64,000 nt of DNA from Sphingomonas gilva (GCF_003515075.1 NZ_QWLV01000006.1:1-64000), one strand, 5' to 3'; numbered from the stretch's first letter, positions 1-8,535 are shown. Made by a program: numbers and translations. The notes: generated by a model not told the origin, from the sequence alone.

Positions 1-340
1 GAACCACGCTCAAGCCCAGCCCCAAGCCCCGCAAATATCCCCAACATCACCCAACCCCCGACCGCCTCCAAAAGGCAAACCTCCGCTCACCCACACCCCC
101 AATCAGGAAAAACCGACATATGTTTAACCGGGGAAAAGACGGCACAACCAGAAGCCGGAAACCAACGCCAAGCTCGGTAAACGGCGAGCGGCCTTTCTTC
201 CGGCCGCAGACGGGCCATTAGACACAGCATCAGATCGCCGACATGCGGCGGCGCCGCTTCGCCGCGACGGATCAGCCATGAAAAGGTCGCTGGAACAGCC
301 GCCTTTCGATGTGCCTTCGACACTCTTCGGGAAAATGCCG
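1..340. other. Window edge without a confident gene
   Basis: This stretch contains no gene I can support. A 78-codon frame on the minus strand (87-323) starts 18 bases after the tRNA-Glu 3' end, but its product is rich in Arg, Ala and Pro, has no recognisable motif or Shine-Dalgarno, and could be chance coding in GC-rich DNA. The first 120 bases are C- and A-rich and look non-coding. Confidence 0.4.
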
Positions 341-416
341 TGGTGACCCCTACGGGACTCGAACCCGTGTTTTCGCCGTGAGAGGGCGACGTCCTAGACC
401 GCTAGACGAAGGGGCC
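341..416 (-). tRNA. tRNA-Glu (anticodon CTC)
   Basis: The reverse strand folds as a complete 76-nt cloverleaf. The 7-bp acceptor stem (GGCCCCT with AGGGGTC) has one G-U pair. There is a D arm, an anticodon stem TCGCC/GGCGA with loop CTCTCAC (anticodon CTC, reading GAG), a canonical T arm with GTTCGAGTC, discriminator A and an encoded CCA end at 341-343. It would serve the common GAG glutamate codon of a GC-rich genome. No terminator is obvious just beyond the CCA. Confidence 0.95.
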
Positions 417-550
417 GCGCGCGACGGCAAGGGCGCGCATTTAGGGGGATGGGGGAGGGGCGTCAAGCGGCGACATCGGTGACGTAGTCCGTCGTTCGCT
501 ATGCAGCGGGGCGAGGGCCAATGGCCCTGACATCAGGTCCGGATGAAAAA

Positions 551-593
551 GCCCGTACGGTTGTTGCAAATGCCTCGCAACAACCGTACGGGC
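551..593. promoter_or_regulatory. 17-bp hairpin with Fur-box-like core
   Basis: A perfect inverted repeat has arms at 551-567 and 577-593, separated by 9 nt, about 32 nt before the siderophore-receptor start. Its centre, TGCAAATGCCTCGCA (565-579), resembles the TGCnAAT-n-ATTnGCA dyad reported for alphaproteobacterial Fur sites, differing at two central positions. A run of five A at 546-550 means that, read on the minus strand, the hairpin would be followed by T5, like an intrinsic terminator; but no minus-strand gene lies just upstream to need one. An iron-responsive operator or a leader RNA hairpin is more likely. Confidence 0.5.
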
Positions 594-624
594 TGCGAAC
601 TCGTCGCAATAGCAGTTCGGGGGA

Positions 625-2727
625 ATGATGGTTCGGGTTTGGTTTTCACGCGTCAGCGCCTTCGCCCTCGCGATTTCGCTGGGCACGGCGGCTGCGGCGC
701 AATCGGACGAGCAGGTTGAGGCCGATAGCGCCCCCGGCGACGACATCGTCGTCATCGGCGAATCCGCGACCACCGCGACCAAGACCGACACGCCGATCAT
801 CGAGACGCCGCAGGCGATCAGCGTGGTCCCGAGCGAACTCTATCTCGATCGCGGCGCGCGCAACATCCAGGAGACGCTGCGCTATTCGGCGGGCGTCACC
901 GCAGAGCCCTTCGGCCTCGACAGCCGCAGTGACGGGTCGTTGGTTCGCGGGCTCAACCCGGTCGAGTATCTCGACGGGATGCGCCGCATCTTCAATTACA
1001 TCGTCCTGCCGCGCATCGACGTCGAGACGCTCGACCGCGTCGAGGTGCTGCGCGGCCCCGCGTCGGTGCTCTACGGCCAGGGCGCCAATGGCGGCATCGT
1101 CAACATGGTGAGCAAGCGGCCCGAGTTCACGCCGCTCGGCGGCGAGGTGAAGCTGCAATATGGCAGCTTTGACCGCAAACAGGCCTCGATCGATATTGGC
1201 GGTCAGCTGAATGCTGAGGGCAATTTCGCCGGGCGGCTGGTGGCGCTGGTGCGCGACGCCGGCGCCCAGACCGATTTCGTCCGCGACGACCGCGTGGTGC
1301 TGGCGCCCTCCTTCGCCTGGCGGCCGGGGCCGGATACCGAGATCGCGCTGCTCGGCACCTATCAGCGCGATCGCGGCGCCTCCACCCAGCAGTTCCTGCC
1401 GGTCGCCGCATCGCTCAACGCGAGCGGCAACCGGCGGCTCGACATCTCGACCTTCCTCGGCGATCCCGACAAGGACCGGCTCGACGCCGATCAATATACC
1501 ATGACGCTGCTGGCCCAGCACCGCTTCTCCGATACGATCATGTTCAGGACCAGCCTGCGCTTTCTGGACGGCGACACCTTCTTCCAGGAAATCTATCCCG
1601 ACAGCTACACCAATCCGCAGGACCCCTTCATCGACGCCGACGATCGGGTGGTGAACCGCTTCATCTACGCGACCCAGCAGCATGTCGAGACGCTGACCAG
1701 CGACACCAACCTGCAGTTCGACTTCGCCACCGGGCCGTTCGTCCACAAGCTGCTCGCCGGCATCGACTACACCGATTTCCGCCAGCGTTCGAAATCGGGG
1801 AGCGGGCTCACCACGCCGATCGACGTCTACGATCCGGTTTCGACCGGGGTCGAGGACGCGCCGCTGTTCGACGATCCCTATCAGGTCAACACGCAGCTGG
1901 GTTTCTATCTGCAGGATCAGATCCGTTACGCCGACCGGGTGACGCTGGTCGTCGGCGTGCGCCGCGACCGCGCGGTGTCGCGCACCGGATCCGACCCGCA
2001 GCGGGTGGACGAGGCGACCACCTTCCGTGCCGGCCTGATCGGCGAGATCGGCGGCGGCGTCTCGCCCTATGTCAGCTATTCGGAGGCGTTCCTGCCCGTC
2101 GCGGGCTTCAACTTCGGCGGCGAGGCGTTCGTGCCCCAGCGCGGGCGGCAATATGAAGCGGGCGTGAAGTTCCAGCCGATGCGCGGGGTGCTGCTGACCG
2201 CGAGCGTGTTCGACATCGAGGAGACCAACCGGCCGATCAACGATCCGGACAATGTCCTCAACCTTATCCAGACGGGCCGCATCAAGTCTCGCGGAATCGA
2301 GCTGGAGGGCAGCTATGTCGTGCCCGGAGACGTCACGCTGACGGCCGCGTTCAGCCACAACGAGGTCGAGGTCACCGAGAGCAGCTTCGCGCCCGAGGTC
2401 GGCGTGCAGTTGAGCGATACGCCCAAGACGCTCGCCTCGCTATGGGCCGCCAAGACCTTCGCGCTGACTCCCGAGGTGGCCCTGGAGCTGGGCGGCGGCG
2501 TGCGCCATGTCGGGGAGACGTTGTCGACGGGCACCACCGGCTCGCTCGTCACCCCGTCCTATACGCTCGCCGATGCGCTGGCTTCGGTCGCATGGCGCGA
2601 TTGGACGCTGTCGATCAACGCCACCAACCTGTTCGACAAGGAATATTTCGCGCCGTGCCGCGCTTTCGGCGATTGCTTCACCGGCAATGGCCGGTCGGTC
2701 GTCGGCACGCTGGCGTTCCGGTTCTGA
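625..2727 (+). CDS. TonB-dependent siderophore receptor
   Basis: Outer-membrane receptor of the ferric-siderophore class, importing an iron chelate with TonB energy. A signal peptide covers about residues 1-25 (ends A-A-A-A-Q). A TonB-box-like D-D-I-V-V-I-G follows at 39-45, then a plug domain containing LRGPASVLYG and G-G-I-V-N-M-V-S-K-R-P (about 141-167), typical of FhuA/FhuE/FoxA-type receptors. A 22-strand barrel follows, ending in Phe. The length of 700 residues is normal. ATG codons at 625 and 628 are both in frame; the G-rich Shine-Dalgarno at 619-624 fits 628 slightly better. The gene begins an operon with the PepSY protein and sits behind a Fur-like hairpin, so iron repression is expected. 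The ligand cannot be named from sequence. Confidence 0.93.
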   Translation: MMVRVWFSRVSAFALAISLGTAAAAQSDEQVEADSAPGDDIVVIGESATTATKTDTPIIETPQAISVVPSELYLDRGARNIQETLRYSAGVTAEPFGLDSRSDGSLVRGLNPVEYLDGMRRIFNYIVLPRIDVETLDRVEVLRGPASVLYGQGANGGIVNMVSKRPEFTPLGGEVKLQYGSFDRKQASIDIGGQLNAEGNFAGRLVALVRDAGAQTDFVRDDRVVLAPSFAWRPGPDTEIALLGTYQRDRGASTQQFLPVAASLNASGNRRLDISTFLGDPDKDRLDADQYTMTLLAQHRFSDTIMFRTSLRFLDGDTFFQEIYPDSYTNPQDPFIDADDRVVNRFIYATQQHVETLTSDTNLQFDFATGPFVHKLLAGIDYTDFRQRSKSGSGLTTPIDVYDPVSTGVEDAPLFDDPYQVNTQLGFYLQDQIRYADRVTLVVGVRRDRAVSRTGSDPQRVDEATTFRAGLIGEIGGGVSPYVSYSEAFLPVAGFNFGGEAFVPQRGRQYEAGVKFQPMRGVLLTASVFDIEETNRPINDPDNVLNLIQTGRIKSRGIELEGSYVVPGDVTLTAAFSHNEVEVTESSFAPEVGVQLSDTPKTLASLWAAKTFALTPEVALELGGGVRHVGETLSTGTTGSLVTPSYTLADALASVAWRDWTLSINATNLFDKEYFAPCRAFGDCFTGNGRSVVGTLAFRF

Positions 2728-2740
2728 AGGGGAGGGCGGC

Positions 2741-3892
2741 GTGACGCGGCGATCGATCAAGGCGTGGTATCTGGTCCACAAATGGACCAGCCTGATCTGC
2801 ACGGTGTTCCTGCTGCTGCTGTGCATCACCGGGCTGCCGCTGATCTTCTGGGAGGAGATCGACCACGCGACCTCCTATATGGCGGAACCCGCCGCCGTCG
2901 CGCCCGGCACGCCGCCCGCCAATCTCGACACGCTGATGACGGCCGCGCTCAAGGAGCATCCGGGCGACGTGCCGCTGTTCCTCGGTTGGGACGATCATGC
3001 GCCGATCGTCTATGTGAACACCGGCCCCCGGCCCGACGCAGCGGTAGCCGAGATGAGCTACACGCTGCTCGACGCGCATACCGGCGCGGTGCTGGGAAAG
3101 GCGGGGCTGGACGAGGGGGTGATGATGTTCATCTTCCGCCTCCATACCGACCTGTTCATGGGACTGGCCGGGATGCTGTTTCTCGGCGCAATGGGGCTGC
3201 TGTTCGCCGCCGCGATCGTCTCCGGCATCGTCGTCTACGGCCCGTTCATGCGCAAGCTGGACTTCGGCACGGTGCGCAAGACCGGGAGCAGGCGGCTCAA
3301 ATGGCTCGACCTGCATAATCTGATCGGCGCGATCACCCTGGCCTGGGCGCTGGTCGTCGGGCTGACCGGGGCGATCAACACGCTGGCGCTGCCGCTGCAG
3401 CAGCAATGGCAGGCGAGCGCGATCGCCGAGTTCTCCGCGCAATATCAGGGCAAGCCGCGGCCCGAGCGCTTCGCCTCGATCGACGCGGCGGTGCGCGCGG
3501 CCAGGGCGGCGGCGCCGGGGATGACGCCGGCCTTCGTGAGCTATCCCGGCACCGGCTATAGCGGCGAGCATCATTACGGCGTTTTCCTCCACGGCGACAC
3601 GCCGATCACCGAGCGGCTGGTCAAGCCGGTGCTGGTCGATGTGGAGACGGGCGAGGTGACCGCCCAGCCGGCGGTGCCGTGGTACATCACCACGCTGCTG
3701 CTGTCGCAACCGCTGCATTTCGGGGATTATGGCGGGCTGCCATTGAAGATCATCTGGGCGCTGCTCGATCTGGCGACGATCGTCGTGCTGGTGAGCGGGC
3801 TCTATCTTTGGCTGCGCCGCGCGGGCGGCCCGGCCGATCGCCGGGTGAGCGAGATCCTTGAGGCCGGCAAGCTCGCGCGGGGCGGGGCATGA
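2741..3892 (+). CDS. PepSY-associated TM protein (PiuB-like)
   Basis: Inner-membrane protein of the PepSY/PiuB family, often encoded beside siderophore receptors and suspected of a role in iron release or reduction after uptake. Four membrane segments can be seen, at about residues 15-38, 141-168, 190-215 and 340-362, with periplasmic PepSY-like stretches between them. I chose the GTG at 2741 because AAGGGGAGG lies 6-14 bases upstream, the receptor stop ends at 2727, and the product then begins with the usual cytoplasmic R/K-rich tail (T-R-R-S-I-K-A-W-Y). The open frame extends further back inside the receptor gene, but that part is shadow. The length of 383 residues is normal. Its last bases overlap the start of the next small gene (ATGA). 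Confidence 0.88.
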   Translation: MTRRSIKAWYLVHKWTSLICTVFLLLLCITGLPLIFWEEIDHATSYMAEPAAVAPGTPPANLDTLMTAALKEHPGDVPLFLGWDDHAPIVYVNTGPRPDAAVAEMSYTLLDAHTGAVLGKAGLDEGVMMFIFRLHTDLFMGLAGMLFLGAMGLLFAAAIVSGIVVYGPFMRKLDFGTVRKTGSRRLKWLDLHNLIGAITLAWALVVGLTGAINTLALPLQQQWQASAIAEFSAQYQGKPRPERFASIDAAVRAARAAAPGMTPAFVSYPGTGYSGEHHYGVFLHGDTPITERLVKPVLVDVETGEVTAQPAVPWYITTLLLSQPLHFGDYGGLPLKIIWALLDLATIVVLVSGLYLWLRRAGGPADRRVSEILEAGKLARGGA

Positions 3893-4062
3893 GCAAGGCG
3901 CGGACCGGCCTCTGGCGGGTATACCGCGTCCCCGTGCTGCTGGCGGCGGCAAGCGCCGTCGGTCTCGTCGCCGCGCTGCTCGGCGACGGCGCGATGGACG
4001 CGCTGTCCTGGCTGACGCTCGGCGTGATGGCGCTGCTGACGGTGTGGGCGCTGAGGCGCTAG
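3889..4062 (+). CDS. 57-residue two-TM membrane protein
   Basis: Small protein with a basic N-terminus and two hydrophobic segments (about residues 13-32 and 38-54). It ends in L-R-R. Its ATG overlaps the PepSY stop codon (ATGA at 3889-3892), which implies translational coupling and a shared role with the receptor and PepSY protein. It has no catalytic motif; a small accessory subunit of the iron-uptake system is an inference from position. Its stop TAG (4060-4062) overlaps the stop of the convergent DAHP synthase gene (CTAG at 4059-4062). Confidence 0.72.
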   Translation: MSKARTGLWRVYRVPVLLAAASAVGLVAALLGDGAMDALSWLTLGVMALLTVWALRR

Positions 4063-5432
4063 GCCGCCGCCTTGCGCCGCTCCTCCATCTCCAGGTTGAG
4101 CATCTCGGCGAGCAGGAAGGCGAGCTCCAGGCTCTGGCTGGCGTTGAGGCGCGGGTCGCAGTGGGTGTGGTAGCGGTCGGCGAGCGACTGTTCGGTCACG
4201 TCGACCGCGCCGCCGGTGCATTCGGTGACGTTCTGTCCGGTCATCTCGGCATGGATGCCGCCGGCGAAGCTGCCCTCCGCCCGGTGGACCGCGAAGAAGC
4301 CGCGCACTTCGGCCAGGATGCGCTCGAACGGGCGCGTCTTGTAGCCGTTCGCCGCCTTGATGACGTTGCCGTGCATCGGATCGCAGCTCCACACCACCGG
4401 ATGCCCTTCGCGTTGCACCGCGCGGACGAGGGGAGGGAGGCCCGCCTCTATCTTGTCATGGCCGTAGCGGGTGATGAGCGTAATGCGGCCCGGCGTGCGC
4501 GCAGGATTGAGCGTGTCGAGCATGCGCAGCAGCGCGTCCGGCTCCAGGCTCGGCCCGCACTTCATGCCGATCGGGTTGCCGATGCCGCGAAGGAATTCGA
4601 CATGCGCCGAGCCTTCGAAGCGGGTGCGGTCGCCGATCCAGAGGAAATGCGCCGAGGTGTCGTACCAGTCGCCGGTGAGCGAATCCTGCCTGGTCAGCGC
4701 CTGCTCGTAAGGCAGCAGCAGCGCCTCGTGGCTGGTGTAGAACTGCGTGGCGGAAAGCTGCGGCACGGTGTCCGGGTTGATCCCGCACGCCGCCATGAAA
4801 TCGAGCGCCTCGCCGATGCGGTCGGCGGTCTCGGCATATTTCTTGGCCCATGGGCTGCGGCCCATGAAGTCGTGCGTCCAGCGGTGGACCTGATGGAGGT
4901 TGGCGTAGCCGCCCGAGGCGAAGGCGCGCAGCAGGTTGAGCGTCGCCGCCGACTGCGAATAGGCGCGCACCATCCGCTGCGGATCGGGGTGGCGCGCTTC
5001 GGGCGTGAAGGCGATATCGTTGACGTTGTCGCCGCGGTAGCTGGGCAGCTCGACGCCATCGATCGTCTCGGTCGGCGCGCTGCGCGGCTTGGCGAACTGG
5101 CCGGCCATGCGCCCGACCTTCACCACCGGCAGCTTCGACGCATAGGTGAGGACGACCGCCATCTGCAGGATGACGCGGAAGGTGTCGCGGATGTTGTTGG
5201 GGTGGAACTCGGCGAAGCTCTCGGCGCAGTCGCCGCCCTGGAGCAGGAACGCCTTGCCTTCCGCGACCTTGGCCAGATCGGCGGTCAGGTTGCGCGCTTC
5301 GCCGGCGAACACCAGCGGCGGATAGGTGGCGAGCTGATCGGTCGCCGCGCCCAGCGCGGCGGCGTCCGGATAGTCGGGCAGCTGGCGCGCCTCGTGCTTC
5401 GTCCAGCTCTCGGGGGCCCAGTTGGCGGCCAT
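4059..5432 (-). CDS. 3-deoxy-7-phosphoheptulonate synthase, class II
   Basis: Condenses phosphoenolpyruvate with erythrose 4-phosphate, the first step of the shikimate pathway to aromatic amino acids. The class II (plant/AroA-II) fold is shown by QGGDCAE (about residues 65-71), [14 protein letters not shown] (105-118) and CDPMHGN (near 347), which carry the metal-binding Cys and substrate-binding Arg/Lys residues. From ATG 5432 (M-A-A-N-W-A-P) the protein has 457 residues, the usual class II size; ATG 5441 adds three residues and neither has a strong Shine-Dalgarno. Longer readings run into repeat A1 and are not credible. It is convergent with the iron operon, with overlapping stop codons. 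Confidence 0.95.
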   Translation of the reverse strand: MAANWAPESWTKHEARQLPDYPDAAALGAATDQLATYPPLVFAGEARNLTADLAKVAEGKAFLLQGGDCAESFAEFHPNNIRDTFRVILQMAVVLTYASKLPVVKVGRMAGQFAKPRSAPTETIDGVELPSYRGDNVNDIAFTPEARHPDPQRMVRAYSQSAATLNLLRAFASGGYANLHQVHRWTHDFMGRSPWAKKYAETADRIGEALDFMAACGINPDTVPQLSATQFYTSHEALLLPYEQALTRQDSLTGDWYDTSAHFLWIGDRTRFEGSAHVEFLRGIGNPIGMKCGPSLEPDALLRMLDTLNPARTPGRITLITRYGHDKIEAGLPPLVRAVQREGHPVVWSCDPMHGNVIKAANGYKTRPFERILAEVRGFFAVHRAEGSFAGGIHAEMTGQNVTECTGGAVDVTEQSLADRYHTHCDPRLNASQSLELAFLLAEMLNLEMEERRKAAA

Positions 5433-5530
5433 GTGCGTCATCCAATCAATCGGTGTCGGCAATTTCCATGCGCCAGCGCGCGCGCGGAGGCAATTGCGGA
5501 AAACTTGTGACGGTGATCGAACGGCTTCGC

Positions 5531-5658
5531 CGTCGCTCCTGTGAAGGCAGGAGCCTCCGGCGGCGAGCGCGCGTTCGGATGCGCCACAAACCTGGCGGCC
5601 CCTGCCTTGGGTTCCCAGCAAAGTAATACTTTGCTGGGGGCCCTGCGCAGGGGCGACG
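5531..5658. repeat. Family A repeat, copy A1 (with nested module)
   Basis: Palindromic intergenic repeat that begins CGTCGCTCCTG and ends CAGGGGCGACG. It carries a nested stretch with the 11-bp inverted repeat CCCAGCAAAGT/ACTTTGCTGGG, shared nearly identically with copy A3. The element ends 3 bases from the stop codon of the hydroxyacid dehydrogenase (5662). Confidence 0.85.
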
Positions 5659-5661
5659 GAG

Positions 5662-6597
5662 TCAGTAGCCGGCGTCGAGGTCCACGGTATTGCGCAGCGG
5701 CTGTCCTGCGCGGAAACGCTCCAGATTCTCGACGAACAGCGCCACCGCGCGCTGGAACATCGTCGTCTGGCTGCGGCCCGAGAGATGCATCGAATGGAGC
5801 GCGTTGGGCGCCGACCAGAGGGGATGATCGGCCGGGAGCGGCTCGGGATCGACGGTGTCGAGGAACGCGCCGGCGATGGTCCGCGCGTCGAGCGCCGCGA
5901 TCAGCGCCTCCTGATCGACCATGTCGCCGCGCGCCATGTTGATCAGCCAGGCGCTGGGCTTCATCGCCGCGAGCTCGTCGGCGCCGATCAGCGCCGCGGT
6001 GTCGCCGGTCGAGGGCGCGGCGAGGACGATCCAGTCGAATTCGGCGATGCGCGGCTTCCACGCATCGGGCGTCAGCGTGCCGTCGCGGCCCGAACGGGTG
6101 ACGCCGGTGACGGCCACGTCGAACGCCTTCAGTCGCTCGCCGATCAGCCGGCCGATCGTGCCGTAGCCGACAATCAGCGCGCGGCTGCCGGCGAGCTCGA
6201 CCGTGCCCGGCGCGGCGGTGGTCCATTCGTGGCGGTCGGCGAGGCGCACAACCTCGTCATAGCGCTTGGCCGCGGCGAGCATGCCGAGCACGGCATATTC
6301 GGCGACCGCGACCGCGTTGATGCCGGTGCCGTTGGTCATCACCGTGCCGCGCGAGCGGAGCAGCGCGGTGTCATAGGCGTCGATCCCGGCGCGGAGCGTG
6401 AACAGCCATTTGAGGCGCTCGCCCCTGGCGGCGATGGCGGCGCTGTCCTCCGCGCCCTGGACATCGACCCAGGCGATATCGGCATCGACGATCGCCTCCG
6501 CCGCATCGGCGCGCGAGGCGAACCAGTGGACGGCGAGATCGGCCGGAAGCTGCGGCTCGATCAGCGGGCGGGCGAGGGCGGGGAGCACGGCTTTCAT
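5662..6597 (-). CDS. D-2-hydroxyacid dehydrogenase (NAD-binding)
   Basis: Member of the D-isomer-specific 2-hydroxyacid dehydrogenase family, which interconverts 2-keto and 2-hydroxy acids with NAD(P)H. The Rossmann motif GYGTIG is at 144-149. The catalytic set appears as Arg223 (I-N-M-A-R-G), Glu252 (D-P-E-P-L) and His271 (S-M-H-L-S-G), so the enzyme looks intact at 311 residues. The C-terminal half resembles GhrA-like glyoxylate/hydroxypyruvate reductases, but the substrate cannot be set from sequence. It sits alone between repeat A1 and a long non-coding stretch, downstream of cysS on the same strand. Confidence 0.88.
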   Translation of the reverse strand: MKAVLPALARPLIEPQLPADLAVHWFASRADAAEAIVDADIAWVDVQGAEDSAAIAARGERLKWLFTLRAGIDAYDTALLRSRGTVMTNGTGINAVAVAEYAVLGMLAAAKRYDEVVRLADRHEWTTAAPGTVELAGSRALIVGYGTIGRLIGERLKAFDVAVTGVTRSGRDGTLTPDAWKPRIAEFDWIVLAAPSTGDTAALIGADELAAMKPSAWLINMARGDMVDQEALIAALDARTIAGAFLDTVDPEPLPADHPLWSAPNALHSMHLSGRSQTTMFQRAVALFVENLERFRAGQPLRNTVDLDAGY

Positions 6598-6960
6598 GGC
6601 GGAGGCCTAGCGCATGGCGAGCACAGCCGAAAGCTCCGGGTTGGTCAGGGTTGGTCTCAGGAAGCGCCGGACAGCCCGCGGAGGGGGCGAGGGCCGAGCG
6701 GCGGCCTTGGCCGCTTGCGTCGCATAAGTCGCAGGTGTTGCGCAGTTTCGTTACGCGAAATTGTTCTATTGTTACACGAAGTTCAGTATGTTCAGCGTCT
6801 GGCGCGCGCGAGCTGAACACGGCGAGGCACGCGTCGGGACACAGGACGAGGCGGAGCTAACAGCGTCAAAGAGCGGCGGGCGATCACACCCGCGAATCGG
6901 AACAATAGAAGAACATTGCCATGTAGGAAAGGGGGCATTGGCGATCGGGATGTGACAGCT
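6598..6960. other. Non-coding spacer with small motifs
   Basis: I see no gene here. The centre is AT-richer than its surroundings. It holds a 10-bp inverted repeat, TTCTATTGTT (6764-6773) and AACAATAGAA (6901-6910), about 127 bases apart. It also holds a 31-nt element (6777-6807) that recurs before the MFS gene. A promoter for the downstream dehydrogenase may lie here. Confidence 0.5.
6777..6807 (-). promoter_or_regulatory. Element D, copy 1
   Basis: A 31-nt sequence that matches 36513-36543 at 29 positions. On the minus strand it contains the near-direct repeat CTGAACATACTGAAC followed by TTCG. It lies 180 bases before the hydroxyacid dehydrogenase start, in the same orientation relative to the downstream gene as copy 2. 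Function unknown. Confidence 0.45.
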
Positions 6961-7023
6961 CAAGCCCCCTCCACCACCAGCCTGCGGCTGGCGGTCCCCC
7001 TCCCCCGCTGCGCGAGGGAGGAT
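6961..7023. repeat. Family C repeat, copy C1
   Basis: Repeat containing CCCCCTCCACCA, a short hairpin (CCAGCCTGCGGCTGG), GGTCCCCCTCCCCC and the end GCGAGGGAGGATTT. It abuts the stop codon of cysS (7024). Confidence 0.85.
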
Positions 7024-8535
7024 TTAGGCGAGCTTCCAGTCCCAGCCGAGCGGATCGCCGTCCATCACCTCGACGCCGGCGGCGGCGAGCTCGTCGCGAA
7101 GCGCGTCGGAGCGAGCGAAGTCCTTGGCGGCGCGGGCCTCGCGACGCTCGGCGAGGCGGGCTTCGATGGCGGGTTCGTCGATGGTTGCGGCGGCGGGGCG
7201 GACGCGGAGATCGGCGCGGGTGAGGGTGGTGAGGTTGAGGCCCAGGATGGTGTCGAAGGATTCCAGGGTGGCGAGGCGGTCGGCTGGTGCCAGGCTCTTG
7301 TCAGAGAGCAATTCTTCGAGCGCCGGAAGAGCTTGAGCGGTGTTGAGGTCGTCCGAGACGGCTTGGTCGAGGCGCTCCAAGCCCCCTCCACCGTGCTGCG
7401 CCCACGGGTGCGCTGACGCACCCGGCTCCGTCGGATGACCTGCCCCCGGCAGGTCATTTGATCCGACTACGCCCCCCTCCCCCGCTGCGCGAGGGAGGAT
7501 TTGACCACGCAGCTTTTCGACCGTCTGGACCAGCCGTTTCAGCCGCGTCAGCGCCGCGAGCAGGCTTTCCCAGGTAAACTCCAGCTCGCTGCGGTAATGC
7601 GCCTGGAGGCACATCAGGCGGTAGGCGAGGGGATGGACGCCGCGGTCGACGAGGACCTGCAGCGTCAGGAACTCGCCCGTCGATTTGGACATCTTGCCGC
7701 CCCGATCGACCAGGAAATTGTTGTGCATCCAGAGGCGTGCGCCGGTGTCGGCGCAGCTGCAATAGGCCTGGTTCTGGGCGATCTCGTTGGGGTGGTGGAT
7801 TTCGCGGTGGTCGATGCCGCCGGTGTGGATGTCGAACGGGTGGCCGAGATGCTGGAGGCTCATCACCGAGCATTCGAGATGCCAGCCGGGCGCGCCCCTG
7901 CCCCAGGGCGAATCCCATTCCATCTGGCGCCGCTCGCCGGGGGAAGATTTGCGCCAGATGGCGAAATCGGCCGGATTGCGCTTGCCCGAGACCGGATCGA
8001 TCCGGCTCTCGCCCTCGTCGGTCGCGGCGCGGGCGAGGCTGCCGTAGTTCGGCACCTTGGAGGTGTCGAAATAGAGCCCGCCCTCGATCTCGTAGCAGTC
8101 CCGCTCGATCCTCCTGGCGAAGTCGATCATCTGCGGGATGTGATCGGTGGCGACGGTCCATTCGGCGGGCGGGGTGATGTTGAGGCGGGCGACGTCGCGC
8201 TTAAACGCTTCGGTATAGTGCGCCGCGATTTCCCAGATCGACTTCGCCTGCGCCGCCGCGGCCTTTTCCATCTTGTCGTCGCCGGCATCGGCGTCCGACG
8301 TGAGGTGGCCGACATCGGTGATGTTGATGATGTGCTTGAGATTGTAGCCCTTCCAGCGCAGCACGCGGCCGAGCGTGTCGGCGAACAGGAAGGCGCGCAT
8401 ATTGCCGATATGCTGGTAGTTATAGACGGTGGGGCCACAGGTGTAGACGCGGACCTGCGCGGGATCGATCGGCTGGAAGGCCTCCAGCTGGCGGGTGAGC
8501 GAGTTGTAGAGTTTGAGGGGCGCGCCGGTCGTCAT
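7024..8535 (-). CDS. cysS: Cysteinyl-tRNA synthetase with repeat-derived insert
   Basis: Charges tRNA-Cys with cysteine in the cytosol; essential. HIGN is at 42-45 and GGKMSKST near 280. The zinc ligands of the family appear as C33, W-H-L-E-C-S and G-I-D-H-R-E-I-H-H-P-N-E. The protein is 503 residues, about 40 longer than usual. The excess lies at about 344-385 between the K-R-L-V-Q-T-V-E-K-L-R-G-Q helix and G-L-E-R-L-D-Q-A-V-S-D-D-L-N-T. It is encoded by a family C repeat (7379-7503) read in frame, giving a Gly/Pro/Ala-rich loop. Without it the length would be about 461, the normal size. Both catalytic motifs and the C-terminal region are intact, so the insert is probably tolerated as a surface loop between catalytic and anticodon-binding parts. 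Confidence 0.95.
   Translation of the reverse strand: MTTGAPLKLYNSLTRQLEAFQPIDPAQVRVYTCGPTVYNYQHIGNMRAFLFADTLGRVLRWKGYNLKHIINITDVGHLTSDADAGDDKMEKAAAAQAKSIWEIAAHYTEAFKRDVARLNITPPAEWTVATDHIPQMIDFARRIERDCYEIEGGLYFDTSKVPNYGSLARAATDEGESRIDPVSGKRNPADFAIWRKSSPGERRQMEWDSPWGRGAPGWHLECSVMSLQHLGHPFDIHTGGIDHREIHHPNEIAQNQAYCSCADTGARLWMHNNFLVDRGGKMSKSTGEFLTLQVLVDRGVHPLAYRLMCLQAHYRSELEFTWESLLAALTRLKRLVQTVEKLRGQILPRAAGEGGVVGSNDLPGAGHPTEPGASAHPWAQHGGGGLERLDQAVSDDLNTAQALPALEELLSDKSLAPADRLATLESFDTILGLNLTTLTRADLRVRPAAATIDEPAIEARLAERREARAAKDFARSDALRDELAAAGVEVMDGDPLGWDWKLA
7379..7503. repeat. Family C repeat C2, inside cysS coding sequence
   Basis: Composite repeat of about 125 bases. The outer ends match family C (CCCCCTCCACC and GCGAGGGAGGATTT). 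The interior has two further hairpins, GGGTGCGCTGACGCACCC and ATGACCTGCC/GGCAGGTCAT. It is read through in frame by cysS with no stop, adding about 41 residues. Confidence 0.9.

Noticed and set aside
87-323. A 78-codon minus-strand frame near the tRNA
   Set aside because: It has no Shine-Dalgarno, motif or family resemblance; kept only as a note in the description of the window edge.
551-593. The 17-bp hairpin as a plain terminator
   Set aside because: A T-run exists only on the minus strand, where no gene upstream needs terminating; a regulatory site for the receptor fits better, though this is not proven.
646-2358. A 570-codon minus-strand open frame
   Set aside because: Antisense to the clearly recognisable siderophore receptor; Arg/Ala/Asp-rich with no motif.
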